34,754 bases of DNA from Antrodiella citrinella (taxonomy: Eukaryota; Basidiomycota; Agaricomycetes; Polyporales; Steccherinaceae): assembly GCA_004802725.1 (NCBI GenBank), contig SGPM01000294.1, positions 1 to 34,754 on the forward strand. The letters run 5' to 3'. A program made the translations under genes and the position numbers. Each line of letters starts with the position of its first letter. The first letter of the stretch is position 1. The notes under the pieces are model-generated. The model did no database searches. It saw only the letters and a list, made by a program, of their open reading frames with translations, and had not been told where the DNA came from. Positions 31,045-34,754 of the stretch are shown here, piece by piece.

Positions 31045-33541
31045 ATGGGTCGCAGAGCGAAAACGAAACAAGGCGACCCGGCGCCGTTCGTAGACGGACC
31101 AGGCCCGTCCGCGAAAAAACTGGGCAAGCGAAAAGCTGAAGACGAGGGCCCGGCGAAGGCGAGCGTGAGCGTGAAGAAGCAGAAGGCGGACGGTGGAAAA
31201 CCTGTCAAGGGTAGATCCACAGAGGATGTGAACGTGAAGGCGAAGAAGTCTAAGGGAGCAGCAGAGACGAAGAAAAGTGCGAGTAAGAGTGCGAAGGGGA
31301 AGCGGAAACCTGTGGATGAGGCTGAAGAGATGGAGGATGCTGCTGGAAGTACTGAAGGGTGGGAGGATGTGGATGATGGTGTTGATTTGAAGGCTGCGAA
31401 GAAGTGAGTTTGTGTTCTTATCAAGGCTCATTTGTATTGTACTGAAGGAAATATTTTGCGTCTTAGGTCTCTATTCCATGACAGTGACGATGACGATGTC
31501 GGCGTCATTGGAGATCTCGATGACCTCGAGATGGACGACGACGATGAGCTAATGTGCGTATCCCCTTCCTCCTCGAGAGTTTGTCCAAACTTAATTTTTT
31601 GTATCACTATCTACCTTGCAGGGACGACGACCTCTTGCGCGGAAATGTACAAGAACTCGACCTCGGTTCTGACTCGGACGAAGAGTCCGAACCCGCGCCC
31701 GTCCGCCTCAAAGGCAAAAAATCTAAACAAGCTGCCCGTCCAGCGAAAATCATCCCCACAGGGTCCGACGCCTCCTCCTCTAACGAAGATGACGAAGCCT
31801 CCGACGATGAGCCAATCACCATGGCCAACATGGAAGCTCGTTCGCGTGCTTTGGACGCTAAAGCCATACGGGATGCTGCGTTGGACATCGAGGAGATGCA
31901 AGCTGCTGAACGTGAGGGTGCGGAAGGGGATGACGACTTTGACGGAGAAGAGGACGAAGAGGGTGAGGCAGAGGAAGATGAGGAAGGGTTCTCGTTACCC
32001 TCTGCGGCAGAAAGGGAAGAGGAGATGGCTGCGGGTGGACCACAAGTACATGTAGTTCAGCGAAGGATGAGAGAGTGTACTCGCATTCTCGGAAACTTTA
32101 AAAAGTTTGGTGCAAAGGGCCGGTATGTTGCTTTGATTTCGTGAGTAGGAAGATGATCTAACCTCTCTCGTAGGCCGCGGTCGGAATATGTCGCGCAACT
32201 CATTGCAGACATTGCTAACTACTATGGCTATAATGACTTCTTGACAGAAAAGTTGTTCCAATTGTTCCCTGTATCCGAGGTACGTAATACCACCTCTTTT
32301 GCGTGTTGTTTGCGCTCAAAGAACTGTCAGGCAATCGAGTTCTTCGAAGCAAACGAAGTCCCGCGACCCGTCACCATCCGCACCAACACTCTCCGCACAC
32401 GCCGCCGCGACCTCGCTCAAGCCCTGATCAACCGTGGTGTCAACCTCGAGCCCATCGGCAAATGGACCAACGTCGGCCTCCAAATCTTCGAGTCCAGCGT
32501 CCCTGTCGGTGCCACCCCCGAGTACCTCGCAGGTCACTACATGCTGCAAGCCGCCTCGTCCTTCCTTCCTGTCATCGCTCTGGGGCCTCAGCCGGGTGAG
32601 CGCGTGCTGGACATGGCGTCGGCGCCGGGAGGCAAGACGACGCATATGGCTGCGTTGATGGAGAATACGGGTGTGGTGTTTGCGAATGACGCGAATAAGG
32701 CGCGGACGAAGAGTCTGACTGCTAACGTGCATCGCCTGGGGTGCAAGAACGTGGTCGTGTGCTCGTACGATGGCAGGGAATTCCCCAAGGTCATGGGTGG
32801 GTTCGACAGAGTCCTTTTGGACGCGCCGTGCAGTGGTACGGGTGTCATTAGCAAGGACGCTAGCGTGAAGACGAACAAGGTACGTTCTCCCTTAAATCCG
32901 CTCAATTGCTACTTACTGACCCCGTACTCACAGTCAGAACGCGACTTCACTCTCCTCTCCCACCTCCAAAAGCAGCTCATCCTCTGTGCGATCGACAGCG
33001 TCAGCCCCGATTCCAAGACCGGCGGCTACCTCGTCTACTCGACATGTTCCGTGACCGTCGACGAGAACGAAGCCGTCGTGGACTACGCCCTGCGGAAACG
33101 CCCCAACGTCAAGCTCGTCGACACGGGCCTGTCGTTCGGCAAACCGGGATACACGAGCTACCGCGGGAAGAACTTCGACCCGAAGGTCAACCTCACGAGA
33201 CGGTTCTACCCGCACATGCACAATATGGATGGGTTCTTTGTGGCGAAGTTCAAGGTGGAGAAGCGGACGAAGGTGGAGAAGCGCGAGGAAGCGAGTGTGG
33301 GTGTGAATGGGGAAGTATTGCCGGTGGAAGTGAATGGGGAGAGATTTGCGTTCAACGATGAGGAGGATAGGCCTTACCTCGAAGGTATGTGCCGCTATAG
33401 CAGAGTCTCCGCATTCATTACTCACGATGGCTATGTTTTGCAGAGTCGAAGCGCAAGAGCCTGAAAGCAAAAGGAATCCGCGTCCGCCCCCGGACGCAGT
33501 CCAAACCCACCGCAGCCCTGGTTCTCGAAGCCACCGCCTGA
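31045..33541 (+). CDS. NOP2: 25S rRNA (cytosine-C5) methyltransferase Nop2
   Basis: Seven exons: 31045-31403, 31467-31553, 31622-32122, 32174-32279, 32331-32879, 32934-33384 and 33444-33541. They encode 716 residues. The first 110 residues are Lys-rich with nuclear or nucleolar localisation character, then several Asp/Glu runs (DSDDDD, DGEEDEEGEAEEDEEG). The conserved part starts near 'RRMRECTRILGNFKKFGAKGR' and includes 'RPVTIRTNTLRTRRRDLAQALINRG'. The SAM site is 'LDMASAPGGKTTHMAALM' (about 444-461). Motif IV 'DAPCSGTGVISKD' carries Cys518 and motif VI 'YSTCSV' carries Cys572. Paired Cys in these motifs define RsmB/Nop2 m5C methyltransferases. Nop2 modifies the large-subunit rRNA and is needed for 60S assembly in the nucleolus. 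A basic C-terminus follows a last intron. The protein is longer than yeast Nop2 (618), mainly in the acidic N-terminus. Confidence 0.95.
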
Positions 33542-34754
33542 AAGCGCCTCGGAGGCGGTTTGTATACACCCCGGTGGGATCGCGCGCCCATCCAACTCAA
33601 TTGCGAACTTATGTCCGTCGTGTAGGTATGACGTATTTGTGTGTGTACTCTCGTATCAGGTGCTCTGCTGTATAAACTATGCATAAATGCAAACACCCAC
33701 GAATGTGTTGTTTCGAACCTCCGTTCGGTGGCTGACCGTGGCAAGGGGTGCAAGATTGTCGGATGGGTTTCCGAGTCCGCATCCTGTATCCCCCGATCCC
33801 TCTTCGTACCCCCACCCGGGACATTGATCAACCTGAATCAGAGCGTACAAACCCCTGCAACCCTCTGCCCTGCCCTTTGCCCTCCGGCGGGATGCTTGGT
33901 AAAAATATGATAGCAAGCTCATTGCTCAAGGAACAAATATTCACGCACACCGAGTCCTGCGGGAAAAACTGGGCCCTCGGATCGATGAACGTCGTTCCGA
34001 ATCCGAAGTCTCGCGAGTCGCTATCGTGGAGTCACGGTTGGTTCGGTCTAGGTTTGCAAGACGTCGAGCTCGGCTCAGAACGTCCGAAAATCTGGAATTT
34101 CAGCAGATGACGTTCGAACTAGGCGGTGGTGGGTTTCGAGTCAGTCCGAATTCGAATATGATATATGAAGGTGAACAGCGGGCATGGTAGGATCATACGA
34201 TGGGCAAGGGAACATTCCTTGGTCGTTGCTTCGTGCAGTTGTGGCGCGATACAACGCGACGGACTTCCGTGCTCAACATATTCGCCCATCGAGTCCAGAA
34301 TGTACGACGAACACGAACACGAACAACAACAACACCGCCGGCCATCATGATCTTCCTCGCTGACCAATGATATCGCCGAGTCAAAGAGACAACGGTGCAA
34401 TCTGTCGTCATCTAGTTTCACCCGCTGTTGGTTGTATGGATGATCGATGATTCTTGCTTGCATAGTTGCGCGCGCCGTGTCGCAAATCTCAGCGACGTGT
34501 GTGTACGAGACCAACCGCAATCCGAATCGAGCACAACACGCCATCCGACGTTTCGGTATGACATCAGGGTATCATTTTGTCTCGTGTAGTGTGGCCCAGC
34601 AGAGCCACGGCAGATTGAGAAATCAAAAGTTGATGTTGTGCGTAAAGCGCCGGATTGATGGGGCGCCCCCGCAACCCGAGCCGAGCAAGCGGAGATAAGC
34701 GCGCTTCCCCACAGTCGGCTGGCGGCCACGCGTCGTTGTCTTTGCCACCACCAT
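33542..34754. other. 3' flank of NOP2 and a 1.2-kb stretch with no supportable gene
   Basis: Short ORFs on both strands lack family features. A GAACAC/AAC-repeat-like patch lies at about 34309-34332. A minus-strand ATG at 34752-34754 opens only about 43 codons; it could be the first exon of a gene running left or noise. Nothing else is seen. Confidence 0.45.

Noticed and set aside
32934..33569. 211-codon minus-strand ORF
   Set aside because: It is antisense to the NOP2 exon that encodes the catalytic TCS motif, so it is a shadow.

Overview
The window looks like nuclear DNA of a filamentous basidiomycete, most likely an Agaricomycete. Genes are closely packed on both strands. Nearly all are broken by many short GT-AG introns (about 40-90 nt, donors mostly GTAYGT, GTGAGT or GTGCGT, acceptors YAG). 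The protein families are those of mushroom-forming fungi: F-box/LRR-like proteins, MARVEL-type four-pass membrane proteins with long disordered tails, a fungal voltage-gated proton channel, and an NFD4-type transporter. Exon boundaries were worked out by hand from splice signals, reading-frame continuity and fit to the family. They are predictions, not transcript data.

Layout, left to right. (1) 1-763 holds the 3' end of a membrane-protein gene cut by the window edge, with a long CT microsatellite in an intron. (2) 1065-2800 (-) is an F-box/LRR-like gene whose frame breaks at several short homopolymers; it reads as a recent pseudogene. (3) 3372-4214 (-) is a BNA7-like kynurenine formamidase. 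It is divergent, across only 109 bp, from PMP3 (4324-4705, +), whose CDS contains a 5-nt microexon. (4) 4706-7257 is a 2.5-kb stretch with no gene I can support, marked by two poly(G) tracts. (5) 7258-8722 (-) is a plasma-membrane syntaxin (SSO type). 9045-10825 (-) is argininosuccinate lyase. 11350-12293 (-) is a FAR-17a/AIG1-like membrane protein. 12597-14446 (-) is an NFD4/nodulin-like MFS transporter. (6) 15164-17105 (+) is a cystathionine gamma-synthase of the STR2 type.

(7) 17533-25732 is the most distinctive region. Three plus-strand genes encode four-pass MARVEL-like membrane proteins, each with a long soluble tail in the last exon. They share intron phases and exact exon lengths (61, 54, 66 or 92 nt), so they are diverged tandem duplicates. 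Between them, on the minus strand, lie a small secreted-peptide gene (19468-19650) and a voltage-gated proton channel (Hv1; 22069-22836). (8) 26132-26857 is an unresolved, apparently frame-broken coding stretch. 26992-27874 (-) is a FUN14-domain mitochondrial protein. (9) 28587-28790 and 29936-30100 (+) encode two tiny proteins sharing a compact C-x2-C-x5/6-H-x-P-x-C-P-F-x-P-N motif, a similar TATA-region sequence and a 63/64-nt intron just after the stop codon. I do not recognise this pair as any named family; it is the best candidate here for something undescribed. (10) 31045-33541 (+) is the rRNA cytosine-5 methyltransferase NOP2. The last 1.2 kb shows no supportable gene.

Functionally the window is mostly housekeeping: arginine, methionine and NAD precursor metabolism, exocytosis, ribosome biogenesis and mitochondrial quality control. 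Set among these is an accessory membrane-protein cluster. I see no transposon, CRISPR array, rRNA or tRNA gene.
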